From SHZI01 sp964384525 (lineage in GTDB: Bacteria; Pseudomonadota; Gammaproteobacteria; Steroidobacterales; GCA-2729495), in NCBI GenBank assembly GCA_964384525.1, contig CAYLKO010000001.1, positions 53,525 to 117,524 on the forward strand: a DNA stretch of 64,000 nucleotides, given 5' to 3'. A program made the position numbers and the translations under genes. A model generated the notes under the pieces. That model was not told where the DNA came from. It saw only the letters and a list, made by a program, of their open reading frames with translations, and did no database searches. How positions within the stretch are numbered: the stretch's first letter is position 1; each line of letters begins with the position of its first letter. Below, piece by piece: positions 10,169-18,084 of the stretch.

Positions 10169-10216
10169 ATGGTGGAGCCGGGGAGGATCGAACTCCCGGC
10201 CTCCGCATTGCGAACG
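10169..10216 (-). repeat. 48-bp repeat, 3' half of tRNA-Ala (distal att copy)
   Basis: Perfect 48-bp copy of 14177-14224. Read on the minus strand it is the anticodon loop, variable region, T-arm, acceptor strand and CCA of tRNA-Ala(CGC). Identity stops abruptly at 10217, inside the anticodon stem-loop, and the 5' half of a tRNA does not follow. This is the classic left-over att site of an element integrated in a tRNA 3' end. Confidence 0.92.
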
Positions 10217-10410
10217 TATTCGAGCCACTTTCCGGGGCCAGTTGTCGAATCAACACATTGGGCCAATTTAGCCTCCAACTTCCTGTTTCGTCAGATTTTC
10301 TTGCCTACTCCACTCAGCCGGAGCTAAGTCCACCGTCGAGAATTGGTCCTGCTGGGCCATCTACAAATCGTCCACGTCGGTGCAATATGAAAACTACTGG
10401 GCGAGCAGCG

Positions 10411-11679
10411 TTAGTCCTCAGACTTCGACTTGCGCAGAAAGTACAAGCAGTAGCCAAGTGTAGCCAGGAGAAGTATCGGCGCGATCCTTCCTTGCTGGTT
10501 CTTCAGTATCACCGGATCGACAAGCGCACCCACACAGAGCAACAGCCATAGGAAAACAGTAAAGTCGCTCAGTGCCATGGTTAGCTTACTTACACTAATT
10601 CTCCGTCCTTCAAACACTTGCCAAAAGCTCGGATTGGTGGGCTTTCTGTCGTAGAAGATGTCTCCTGTGGCGCGGTGTCGGTAGAAGTTAACCTTCTTCT
10701 CCCAGTACTCCTGCCAATACTTGCTACCTCGATTACCTTGAGACCACACAATGCTACAGACGAGCCCGAATAGCGCAAAAATGACTGTAAGGTGCGAATG
10801 TTCGTTCAAAGCCCCCACGTAACCAAACAGGGCGGCAGCCACGAAGCCCCAGAAGAACAAACTTCTCTGCCAGAACAACTGGATCTCGAGCTTTCTATTT
10901 TCATGAGCAATGTCAAAGGCCTTCATTATTGCCTCTGAATTGCCAACGCCGCCGTCTCTCGTCGCGTAGAAGGCGGTCAATAGCGGTAGACCATGCCTCT
11001 CCCGGTAGCGGGCCTCCAGCCGTTCATCATCGGGAATCAATACTTGCTCACATCGCACGTCCTTGAATCCAGCCCGAGCAAGCGCCGACATGTACCACGC
11101 GGATGATCTGAAGTGCTGCCTGCCTCCATATCTGGGTGTCGCGGTGATTCCACTCGCAACATATTCGATATCGGAATACATCTCACGCGCCCATTCGATA
11201 CTTGGGACAAGAAAAACAAGGCGGCCGCCGTTCCTAATCGAGTTGTAGAGATCGACTAATACTTCCACGAATACCTCGTCACTTAGGTGGCAGAAGCAGC
11301 AATTGCTATATGCGCAATCAAAAGTGACCCCTACCTCGAGGATTCCATTTTTTTCAAGCGTGCCCTTAACCAAGTGCACGGAGCTTTTGGCGCACTGTTC
11401 ATGAGCAGAACTTGGGATATCCCGATCAATTCCAATGATCTGTAGCTTTGTAGCGTTGGCAAGAAAACAGGTCAGATCCCCCGATCCGCAACCCACGTCT
11501 AGGCAGATGCCTGATTGCCCATTCAGAGACCGCGCCAAGTACGGATAGACAATGACTTCTCTTGAGGCCTGGACCAGCGGTTTATAGTCTTCCCATTTCA
11601 AATTTGGCTCACCTGCGATTGACTTTGGGGCGAAGTTCAGCGCCCCTGACCTGCTGGCTTTCTTCGGACCACCCGTCAT
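10411..11679 (-). CDS. SAM methyltransferase fused to RipA-like membrane domain
   Basis: The present reading frame gives about 422 residues. Residues 20-230 form a class I methyltransferase: motif I is LDVGCGSGDLT, followed by the acidic IIGIDRD loop and the FDCAYSNCCFCHL strand. Residues about 265-420 form a second domain starting AFDIAHENRKLEIQLFWQRS, with four hydrophobic segments and NRGSKYWQEYWE between helices 2 and 3. From memory this matches proteins annotated as RipA-like octameric membrane proteins. The current ATG and first 12 codons come from the end of the IS3 element (11647-12857), so the native 5' end has been displaced and expression is uncertain. The methyl acceptor is unknown. 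Island location and AT-rich composition suggest transfer. Confidence 0.75.
   Translation of the reverse strand: MTGGPKKASRSGALNFAPKSIAGEPNLKWEDYKPLVQASREVIVYPYLARSLNGQSGICLDVGCGSGDLTCFLANATKLQIIGIDRDIPSSAHEQCAKSSVHLVKGTLEKNGILEVGVTFDCAYSNCCFCHLSDEVFVEVLVDLYNSIRNGGRLVFLVPSIEWAREMYSDIEYVASGITATPRYGGRQHFRSSAWYMSALARAGFKDVRCEQVLIPDDERLEARYRERHGLPLLTAFYATRDGGVGNSEAIMKAFDIAHENRKLEIQLFWQRSLFFWGFVAAALFGYVGALNEHSHLTVIFALFGLVCSIVWSQGNRGSKYWQEYWEKKVNFYRHRATGDIFYDRKPTNPSFWQVFEGRRISVSKLTMALSDFTVFLWLLLCVGALVDPVILKNQQGRIAPILLLATLGYCLYFLRKSKSED
11647..11668. repeat. IS3 terminal inverted repeat, left end
   Basis: Outer end TGACCTGCTGG followed by CTTTCTTCGG. Its partner is at 12836-12857. The TG dinucleotide tip is the usual IS3-family terminus. 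This repeat is read through as codons of the current methyltransferase frame. Confidence 0.85.
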
Positions 11680-12530
11680 TGGAGAATGGCCGTTACCGGA
11701 TTCAGTTGTTGTGACAACATCAGCTTGAACTCCACCGGCGTCAGCTGCCCGAGACTCGAGTGCGGTCGAACCTCGTTGTACTGCTGCCGGAACTCCTCGA
11801 TCAGGATCTTCGCATCGATCCGGTTCTTGAACCACTGCATACTCAGGCGCTCGTCGCGGAACTTGCCGTTGAAGGACTCGTTGAGACCGTTCTGCCACGG
11901 CTTTCCCGGGTCGATCGCCGCGGTGTCTATGTTCGCCCCATGCAGCCAGCACAGGACGGCTCTCGACACGAACTCCGGCCCATTGTCCGAGCGCAGATAG
12001 CGGGGTGCACCGTGAACACTCACGAGTCTACTTAGCACCTCGATGACCCGACCAGAACGGATGCTGCCGGCCACGTCGATTGCCAGGCACTCTCGAGTGT
12101 ACTCATCGACCACCGTCAGGCACTTCAGTTGCTGGCCGTTGGCGCAGGCATCAAAGACGAAGTCGTAAGCCCACAGGTAGTTCGCCCCAGTGGCCGGGAG
12201 CGGGCGGGGCCGGTGGCTCGCCACACGCCGTCGCGGGTGCCGGCGCGGTACCTGAAGGGCCAGCTGACGCCACAGGCGGTGAACCCGGTCCGGGCTCATC
12301 ACGTAGCCCTGGCGTTCCAGGAAGACCTGGATCCGCCGATAGCCGTAGCGAGGGTACTGGGCCGCGAGCTCATGCATCGCGAGCACCACAGGCGCATCCT
12401 TCAGTGCCAGCCGTGACTGGTAACCCAGTGTAGACCGAGCCACCGAGAGCAGCGCACACGCACGTCGTCGGGACAGGCCGCGTTGCTCAACGAAGGCGAC
12501 CTGGGCCCGGCGCACGCGTGCGCTCACCAT
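11676..12530 (-). CDS. IS3-family transposase OrfB (DDE catalytic subunit)
   Basis: About 284 residues from the ATG at 12530. This is the catalytic half of the transposase, with an rve-type core. The DDE residues are the Asp of WAYDFVFD, the Asp of LRSDNGPEF and the Glu of NESFNGKFRDE, and the HTH_21-like region YGYRRIQVFLERQGY precedes them. It is normally expressed as an OrfAB fusion by -1 frameshifting at the A7 run at 12530-12536. Its stop lies 29 bp inside the IS end and overlaps the current methyltransferase start (ATGA-type overlap at 11676-11679). Length and motifs are intact. Confidence 0.93.
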   Translation of the reverse strand: MVSARVRRAQVAFVEQRGLSRRRACALLSVARSTLGYQSRLALKDAPVVLAMHELAAQYPRYGYRRIQVFLERQGYVMSPDRVHRLWRQLALQVPRRHPRRRVASHRPRPLPATGANYLWAYDFVFDACANGQQLKCLTVVDEYTRECLAIDVAGSIRSGRVIEVLSRLVSVHGAPRYLRSDNGPEFVSRAVLCWLHGANIDTAAIDPGKPWQNGLNESFNGKFRDERLSMQWFKNRIDAKILIEEFRQQYNEVRPHSSLGQLTPVEFKLMLSQQLNPVTAILQ

Positions 12531-12787
12531 TTTTTTGCCGCTACCTCCTTCATCACCTCGAGTTCCAGGTCCCGCTCGGCCACCAGCTTCTTCAGCCGGC
12601 CGTTCTCCTGTTCCAGGTGGCGAAGGCGCTTCACGTCCACCGGTTCGAGCTTCCCGAACCGCTTCCGCCACAGGTAGATCGTCTGGTCACTGATCCCGTG
12701 CTTCTTGGCCACCACCGCGACCGTGGCCACATCGGCCTCGCGCAGGATCTTCACCATCTGCTCTTCTGAAAATCTGGTCTTCTTCAT
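12524..12787 (-). CDS. IS3-family transposase OrfA (HTH and leucine zipper)
   Basis: 87-residue OrfA. The N-terminal MKKTRFSEEQMVKILREAD and the HGISDQTIYLWRKRFG helix-turn-helix bind the IS ends, and the C-terminal LEQENGRLKKLVAERDLE is a leucine-zipper-like coiled coil. I chose the ATG at 12787 over an upstream in-frame start because it matches the family N-terminus. The frame ends in AAKKW then TGA just after the A7 slippery run that shifts ribosomes into orfB. The sequence type matches the IS407 group. Confidence 0.93.
   Translation of the reverse strand: MKKTRFSEEQMVKILREADVATVAVVAKKHGISDQTIYLWRKRFGKLEPVDVKRLRHLEQENGRLKKLVAERDLELEVMKEVAAKKW
12530..12536 (-). promoter_or_regulatory. A7 slippery site for programmed -1 frameshift
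   Basis: On the minus strand GGC is followed by seven A residues and then TGG. OrfA reads GCA AAA AAA TGG TGA while the -1 frame continues into orfB. This is the standard IS3-family frameshift heptamer; the orfB ATG uses the last A of the run. Confidence 0.8.
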
Positions 12788-12835
12788 GGCTCCCTCTCTT
12801 GACCCGGGGAGCCATCCTCTCAAGAATCAACTGGG

Positions 12836-12857
12836 CCGAAAATCGCCTAGCAGGTCA
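12836..12857. repeat. IS3 terminal inverted repeat, right end
   Basis: On the minus strand it reads TGACCTGCTAGG then CGATTTTCGG inward, matching the left end with a few mismatches. Five C residues follow immediately outside, against four C residues outside the left end. Confidence 0.85.
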
Positions 12858-13090
12858 CCCCCACGAAGCCTGACCATTTCGACGGTTCTATGCCCGCTCA
12901 TAATAGATCATTGGCGAGCGGGCCCACGTTCCTGCTAATCCTCAGGTTCCTTCTTGCTAGGCTTCACTGAAGCTAGTCAGTGCTTCCTGCATCCACGACC
13001 GAGTATCTGAAGGTCTCAGCCATACTTTATCCATCGGGATTGGCGCAGTCCCAGTTCCGACGGTTGAATGCGATGCTAATCTTCGCAGCC

Positions 13091-13837
13091 ATGACAGATG
13101 ACATTGCCTTCGATCCGACGTTAGACGTCAGGCTGGACTCGGGGAACGTGGATCCGGACCGCAAGAGCAAACAACTGCGGCGTGCCCACCTGCGGCTGTG
13201 GGGCACGCCATTGCCTAGTGAAGCCCCGTTCGAACTGTACGACCCCGGGCCACGAGGCTACCTCTGTCTTACGGTCGGCATTTGGCGAGTTCGCAATGAC
13301 GAGTGACTCCATAATCCACACCTACCGACGCATGAAGATGAAGCCACTTCTGGACATTTTTCCGTCCTCCGACCTTGAAGAGTTCGTCACAATTTCGCAC
13401 ATGATCGGTGGGTATATCATCTTCCCGACGGGTGGAACACCAGCTATCAACCAGGCGCGCGGGACGAACAGAAAGATCGATGACCGTTTCGATCTGACCC
13501 TCGAATGCATCCGGCGCCAATACGTCGGTGGCGATAGCCCCTCGCCGACGTGCTATCGCGCTACTACTCGTTTTTCAGAATCTTCGGTGACTTCCGCGGG
13601 TACGTAAACCACTTCCTGCTCCAGGACCTCGTTTCCGATGATTACTCATCGGTGAGGTTTTTCATCGGGTTCGATGACTTCTTACGGCCGCCGCTGCCGA
13701 CTAGTGTCGAGGAGTACGCCTCGTACAGTCGTCGCGCAATTGCGTTTGTACACGCCCGAAACCTTCGGATGGCTAACAGGATCGCCGAGCAGGGGGTTAG
13801 GTCTTGGACAGCGCCGCCCGCAGGTTCAGGCGCCTAG
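13091..13837 (+). pseudogene. DUF6994-like protein, broken by two frameshifts
   Basis: Three overlapping frames together read as one protein. Frame 1 (ATG 13091) gives FDPTLDVRLDSGNVDPDRKS and LWGTPLPSEAPFELYDPG. The reading must shift near 13265-13290 to give SAFGEFAMTSDSIIHTYRR and NRKIDDRFDLTLECIRRQY. It shifts again near 13535-13550 to give LSRYYSFFRIFGDFRGYV and FLLQDLVSDDYSSVRFF. The order and spacing match, from memory, the DUF6994 family (DPD...LRRYH..LWSKPLPSG, then GARG.NRKI.DRFDLTLECIRR, then FGDFRGYV.FFLLQDLV). Function is unknown; the family is common in defence and accessory regions. Decay fits the island setting, but assembly errors cannot be excluded. Confidence 0.68.
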
Positions 13838-14176
13838 CGGGCACCGGGTGCAAATCCTGGAGCAAACGTTGTCTCCGGTAGAAAAAGTAAACCACGAGTC
13901 CGGTCAGGAACTTAGAGAAGGCGCGCCAGATGCGACTAAGGCCCCACTTCGGGCCCGGGGTCGCATCTAGGGTGCCTGGAGGCACCGGTTCGAACTCCCA
14001 AATTCGACAACGTCGCAGGGCGATTTGGACAGCCGATGGGGCGTCGAACCCCAGCCCCCGCGTTCGACGTGCCGGGGCGGAGATGAGACCACCAGCTGGT
14101 CGCGTTCACCGATTGACTGCAGTTGCACTTACGGGACGCCGGATGTAGGCGAGTGGGACGGTAAGTTATCGATTTT
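13838..14176. other. Gene-free stretch with tRNA 3'-end-like fragments and hairpins
   Basis: No credible coding sequence. Three short inverted repeats are visible. The first runs 13931-13965, with TGCGAC pairing GTCGCA around a GGCCC/GGGCC stem. The second is at 13971-13986, with GGTGCC pairing GGCACC. The third is a T-arm-like TGGGG/CCCCA stem at 14037-14053. On the minus strand the last is followed by seven acceptor-like bases, a T and CCA at 14026-14028, which looks like the 3' end of another tRNA without its 5' half. These may be remnants of earlier integrations next to the tRNA-Ala gene. Confidence 0.45.
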
Positions 14177-14253
<77 letters not shown>

Positions 14254-14296
14254 ACAGCAGGGCGACAGTTTAGCCGAAAGCGTGGCGGCTACAAGT

Positions 14297-15151
14297 TCAG
14301 GTGTGCAGCACGCAGCGGCCCTGGTCGAGCACGATGGCGTCCCGCTCCCGGGAACGCAGCCGGAAGTACACAACGTTGGCTTCCTGCCAGATTTCGGTGT
14401 CCAGGGTCTCGCCGGGAAAGGCAATGCCGGTGAATGCCGTGCTGAATGAGCGGATCAGCGTGTGGTCGTATTCACAGATGATCCGCAGGATGGCGTGACA
14501 GGCAATACCCTGCAGACAGAGGGCATGCAAGGGCGCCCCCGGCGAGCCGGATGGCGGCAACCCGGCGGCCTGGAAAGAGGGGATATGGCGGTCGGTGGAC
14601 AGGCCGAACAGAATCCCCTGGTCGGGCCGGGTGAAATTGGTCTGTAACATGTCCGGCGCACGAGCCGGCGGCCCGCTCGACAGCTCTGCATCCCTGCGTG
14701 GTCCGCCGAAGCCGCCATCACCGCCCGCGAGCCAGGTGCGTCGCACGGTGAACATGGCTTGGGCATCGTGTTCGCGTCTGCCCCGGATTTCCGTGGCGAT
14801 CAATGCGCCGGTGTCCGCACCCTTGTCGAGGACTGCAACCACTTCACTGTCGAGCAGCAGCGAGCCTGCTTCATCGAGGGGTCGCAACAGTGTCACGCTC
14901 TCCTCGTGCGGGGTGACCTGGCCTGAATCCCAGCCGCAGCCATCGAGGAGTGTGCATGCCGCGAGCATGCTGGCAAAACTGGGCACGGACTTGAGCGTCG
15001 TGCGCCGCACGAGATAGGGCAACTCATCCCGGTTTGCCGGGTCCCGGCCGAGACCTACTCCCAGCGCATACAGCAGTGTGTCCCGATCGGTATAGCTGAC
15101 ACGTTCGCCCCGGGTCCGGAGCGACATCAGGTGCTCGTACTCGATCGGCAT
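14297..15151 (-). CDS. MaoC-like (hotdog-fold) protein, active site degenerate
   Basis: 284 residues resembling type 2 enoyl-CoA hydratase: an N-terminal hotdog with SYTDRDTLLYALGVGLG at about 19-35, and a C-terminal MaoC hotdog. In active hydratases the C-terminal domain carries a GDxNPLH motif; here the aligned stretch is STDRHIPSF (residues 185-193), which keeps Asp187 but loses the catalytic His, while the following APLHALCLQGIACHAIL helix is conserved. It may bind acyl-CoA or act on a different substrate. Its start lies three bases after the stop of the ferredoxin gene, so the two are co-transcribed. Lipid or steroid oxidation is a guess from this pairing only. Confidence 0.75.
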   Translation of the reverse strand: MPIEYEHLMSLRTRGERVSYTDRDTLLYALGVGLGRDPANRDELPYLVRRTTLKSVPSFASMLAACTLLDGCGWDSGQVTPHEESVTLLRPLDEAGSLLLDSEVVAVLDKGADTGALIATEIRGRREHDAQAMFTVRRTWLAGGDGGFGGPRRDAELSSGPPARAPDMLQTNFTRPDQGILFGLSTDRHIPSFQAAGLPPSGSPGAPLHALCLQGIACHAILRIICEYDHTLIRSFSTAFTGIAFPGETLDTEIWQEANVVYFRLRSRERDAIVLDQGRCVLHT

Positions 15152-15154
15152 CCC

Positions 15155-15472
15155 CTACTCTTCGGGCGCGATCGTGACCTTGATGCCGTCGATGGCGTCG
15201 CTGACCTTGATCTGGCACGAGAGACGCGACTGGCCGGCACGAAAATTCTCCGTGCCCTCGAGCAGTTCCAGCTCATCGCTATGGCATTGGGGCAGTTTGT
15301 CGAACCACTCGGGGGCAACGAAGACATGGCAGGTTGCGCAGGAGCACATGCCACCGCACAGGGCCTCGCAACCTTCGTCCAGTTCCCGCAAGGGCTCCAT
15401 TACCGTCAGGCCGTTGTCGACCTGGACCGTGAGGGCGTTACCCGCACGATCAATCACGTGAATCTTGGGCAT
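15155..15472 (-). CDS. Adrenodoxin/ISC-type [2Fe-2S] ferredoxin
   Basis: 105-residue soluble electron carrier. Cluster ligands are Cys39, Cys45, Cys48 (CGGMCSCATCHV pattern) and Cys86 (LSCQI); Cys35 and Cys43 are extra. Length, the EALCGGMC region and the acidic C-terminus match the vertebrate-type/ISC ferredoxin family, which feeds electrons to Fe-S assembly or to P450-type oxygenases. There are no isc genes here and the downstream partner is a MaoC-like protein, so a metabolic redox role is at least as likely as Fe-S assembly. It heads the two-gene unit. Confidence 0.92.
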   Translation of the reverse strand: MPKIHVIDRAGNALTVQVDNGLTVMEPLRELDEGCEALCGGMCSCATCHVFVAPEWFDKLPQCHSDELELLEGTENFRAGQSRLSCQIKVSDAIDGIKVTIAPEE

Positions 15473-15537
15473 TTCTGGCAGCTACCGTGGTCTGAAAATC
15501 GCGGGCGAATATAGCACAGGCTGCGGCGGGGACGGCT

Positions 15538-15846
15538 TCAGGCCCATCCGACATTGGTGTCGGAAGCTGAATGATAATAGTTACTGTCTTCCGCCCAGCG
15601 CCGCGCCTCTGCCATGAGCTTCTTCAGGCGCAGTTCGGCGGTACTGACTTCCGCACAGTTCTCGCACATCGGGTCATCACAGGGCTGGCGGGAATACAGC
15701 CAGAACTGGATTGCACCAGCGAGCAGTCCGTCGGCGATATCCCAGGAGTCTGCATCGTCATCGGCCTCCAGCATCCCGTTGCCCAGCTCGATGACCTGCT
15801 CGGCGGCCTCGTCCAACTGGCTCTTGTAATCTTCGTCCCCGGTCAT
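15538..15846 (-). CDS. Small acidic protein of unknown function
   Basis: 102 residues, rich in Asp and Glu, predicted mostly helical, no signal peptide. The ATG at 15846 has a near-perfect ribosome site (GGAGGAGGG, six bases away), which argues for real and efficient translation. A CxDPMCENC stretch around residues 57-65 could bind a metal. I do not recognise the family. It lies between the ferredoxin gene and the two-component system, each separated by more than 60 bp, so it may be a single unit. Confidence 0.7.
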   Translation of the reverse strand: MTGDEDYKSQLDEAAEQVIELGNGMLEADDDADSWDIADGLLAGAIQFWLYSRQPCDDPMCENCAEVSTAELRLKKLMAEARRWAEDSNYYHSASDTNVGWA

Positions 15847-15914
15847 GGCTGGCCCTCCTCCGACTCGCATTCCGATGCGGTCATGCTAACAGAGCCAACT
15901 GCAGTCGACAGGCG

Positions 15915-17294
15915 TCAGATATCCGCAGCGGGGATGCAGTCCGGCAGCGTCACGATACACAGGGTGCCCTGCCCCAACTCGCTCTCGATGACCAGCGAAC
16001 CACAATGGGCTTCCGCGATCCGCTTGGCGAGATACAGGCCCAGCCCGAGCCCACCGGTGCTGCGGCTGCGAGCACGATCAGCCCGGTAAAACGGCTCGGT
16101 GACCCGCGACAGGTGCTCCTTCGGAATGCCGGGACCGTGATCGCGAACCCGCAGCGTGACCATGCCCGGCAGGGCCGTGAGCGTGACCTCCACCGGTGCG
16201 CCATCCGGTGGTGAGTAACGCAGCGCGTTTTCGATCAGGTTCTTGACAACCAGCCGCACGCGAATCTCGTCCACCTCGCGCACCACCGGCTCGGCCGGCA
16301 CCCGCAGATCGATCCGGGCCGAGCGATCTTCAAACTCCGTCTCGATGAGTGATCGCAGCATCGGCCCGAGATCCACCGGCGAGCGGCGCAGCGTGGTGTG
16401 CCCGGCATTCATCCGTTCACTCTCGAGGAGATCGGCGATCAGGTGCTCCATCTCGCGCATGTCACCCAGCAGGTCGTGCTTGACCTGACTGTCATCCAGA
16501 AATTCCAGGGCCACCTTGGCGCGCGTGAGCGGCGAACGCAGCTCATGACTGATTGCCAGCAGCAGCTGCTGTTTGGCCTCGAGCATGTCCCGCACATCGT
16601 CCGCCATGTGGTTGATGTCGGCGGCCAGATCCCCCAGGTCATCGTGCCGGTTGGCCTTGATCCGGTAGGTGAGATCGCCCTGGCCGATGCGGGCGGTGCC
16701 CTTCTGGATCCATTTGATGGGCTTCACCAGCCAGCGCACCGCGAAATAGCAACCCAGCAGCACGATGATCGAGATGAACACGATGGCAGGCTGGGTGAGG
16801 TCCGGCCGTGGCGTTTCGGACATGCGTGGCGACGCGATGACGATCTTGTAGCCATCGCGCACCAGCTCGATGAAGGCATAGCGCCGATATTCCGCGAAAC
16901 GCACCAGTTTCAGGGTGGTCGCCCAGCTTTCGAGCTTGCGGTGGGTTTTTTCATCAAGCCCGAGAAAATCCATCGGTATCGGCCCGAAGGGGATTTTGTC
17001 GATCGATGGAAAGGAGGGGTCGGACGTCCAGTCCACCCCCGGGCCGGCGATCCGGATATCGACTGGCACACGCTTCGTGATGGCTTCGGCCCGCTCGATG
17101 CTGGGCGGCGAGCCGATGTCGTTCATCACATAGTCGGCATACAGGGAAATATGCGCGCCGACCACCTCGCGCAGATAGTCCTGGTCGAGAACGAGCGTGT
17201 AGACAAACCGCCCGGCCACGGCATACACGATGGCCGTGAGGATGAAGATGCCAAGCAGCCGCGCCGACAACGACCGGCTGATCTGCTTGATCAA
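15915..17294 (-). CDS. Sensor histidine kinase (CpxA/RstB-like)
   Basis: 459-residue membrane kinase. There is a TM helix at about 12-36, a periplasmic sensor of roughly 130 residues, a second TM at about 170-187, HAMP about 188-240, HisKA with the phospho-acceptor His250 in AISHELRSPLTRA, and a HATPase_c domain with NLIENALRYS, DHGPGIP and GLGLGLYLA boxes. Its start overlaps the stop of the response regulator gene (ATGA), so the two are translationally coupled. The signal is unknown. The partner operator may be the 10-bp repeats at 18085-18119. Confidence 0.93.
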   Translation of the reverse strand: MIKQISRSLSARLLGIFILTAIVYAVAGRFVYTLVLDQDYLREVVGAHISLYADYVMNDIGSPPSIERAEAITKRVPVDIRIAGPGVDWTSDPSFPSIDKIPFGPIPMDFLGLDEKTHRKLESWATTLKLVRFAEYRRYAFIELVRDGYKIVIASPRMSETPRPDLTQPAIVFISIIVLLGCYFAVRWLVKPIKWIQKGTARIGQGDLTYRIKANRHDDLGDLAADINHMADDVRDMLEAKQQLLLAISHELRSPLTRAKVALEFLDDSQVKHDLLGDMREMEHLIADLLESERMNAGHTTLRRSPVDLGPMLRSLIETEFEDRSARIDLRVPAEPVVREVDEIRVRLVVKNLIENALRYSPPDGAPVEVTLTALPGMVTLRVRDHGPGIPKEHLSRVTEPFYRADRARSRSTGGLGLGLYLAKRIAEAHCGSLVIESELGQGTLCIVTLPDCIPAADI

Positions 17295-17983
17295 GACGGC
17301 TGCACCTCTTCGGCGATGAAGACATAGCCCGTACCCCAGACCGTCTTGATGAAACGCGGCTGCCGGCTGGTGTCCTTGAGCTTCTGCCGCAAACGGCTGA
17401 CCAGAATGTCGACCGAGCGGGAAAACAGCTGCGCGTCGATGCCCCGGAGTTCGTTGAGGATTTCGTCGCGATTGAAGGTCTTGCCGGGATTGGCGGCAAA
17501 CAGGGCCAGCAACTGGTACTCCATCGTGGTGAGATCCAGCGGCTCACCTTCCAGGTCAACCGAGCGACGCTCCAGATTGATGACCAGCTCACCGAAATGC
17601 AGCGTCTGGTCGTTGCCCCGCGGACGGCCACGCCGGAGCACATTCTGGATGCGGGCGACCAGCTCGCGTGGTTCGAATGGCTTGGGGAGATAGTCGTCCG
17701 CTCCGATCTCCAGGCCCACAATGCGGTCGGTCACTTCGCCGCGTGCGGTCAGCATGACCACGGGCACCGCACTCGTCTTGCGGATGGTGCGACAGACTTC
17801 AAAGCCATCCTGTTCAGGCAGCATCACGTCGAGAATGACCAGATCAGGCTTGTCACGCTGGAGCTTGGCCAGGCCAACCGATGGCAGGGTGGCGGCGTCG
17901 AGCTGCAGATCGAAGCGCTGGAAGTAGGCCTTCAGCAGTTCGCCGAGTTTCTCGTCGTCATCGATGAGGAGGATTCGCGTCAT
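17291..17983 (-). CDS. OmpR/PhoB-family response regulator
   Basis: 230 residues. The receiver domain has acidic pocket IDDD at 7-10, phospho-acceptor Asp52 in LVILDVMLPEQDG and the conserved Lys in YLPKPFEP. The C-terminal winged helix (about 130-225) has the expected RSVDILVSRLRQKL recognition helix and a GTGYVF wing. It is transcribed towards the kinase gene. Proteins of this type bind head-to-tail direct repeats with about 10-11 bp spacing; the GTTAC repeats about 100 bp upstream of its start fit that mode. Confidence 0.95.
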   Translation of the reverse strand: MTRILLIDDDEKLGELLKAYFQRFDLQLDAATLPSVGLAKLQRDKPDLVILDVMLPEQDGFEVCRTIRKTSAVPVVMLTARGEVTDRIVGLEIGADDYLPKPFEPRELVARIQNVLRRGRPRGNDQTLHFGELVINLERRSVDLEGEPLDLTTMEYQLLALFAANPGKTFNRDEILNELRGIDAQLFSRSVDILVSRLRQKLKDTSRQPRFIKTVWGTGYVFIAEEVQPS

Positions 17984-18084
17984 GGGTCACAGTTTTCCCC
18001 ACGGCATTCCGGTGTAATGCGCGCCGCTTTGCGGGCTGATGTCTTGCTGTTCACGAACTGATTCCAAGCGCCTGAATCACAAGG

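Larger units (their letters stand above)
11647..12857 (-). mobile_element. Complete IS3-family (IS407-like group) insertion sequence
   Basis: 1211-bp element. The terminal inverted repeats both begin TGACCTGCT: the left end reads inward from 11647 and the right end reads inward from 12857 on the other strand, staying similar for about 22 bases (…CTTTCTTCGG versus …CGATTTTCGG). Both ends are flanked by CCCC, compatible with a 3-5 bp target duplication. It contains orfA and orfB with a slippery A7 and all DDE residues, so it is probably active. It lies at the 5' end of the methyltransferase gene within the tRNA-Ala island. Confidence 0.92.

Noticed and set aside
13768..13799. GTTAGGT and GGCTAAC considered as an integron attC pair
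   Set aside because: The two cores are only about 30 bp apart, one has a mismatch and they lie within coding sequence.
14026..14110. Possible tmRNA (ssrA) or complete second tRNA
   Set aside because: Only a T-arm and 3' acceptor-like strand can be drawn; no 5' acceptor partner, D-arm or tag reading frame.
16398..17327. Plus-strand open frame of 309 codons opposite the histidine kinase gene
   Set aside because: Shadow frame without any family motif; kinase motifs H, N and G boxes on the other strand are complete.
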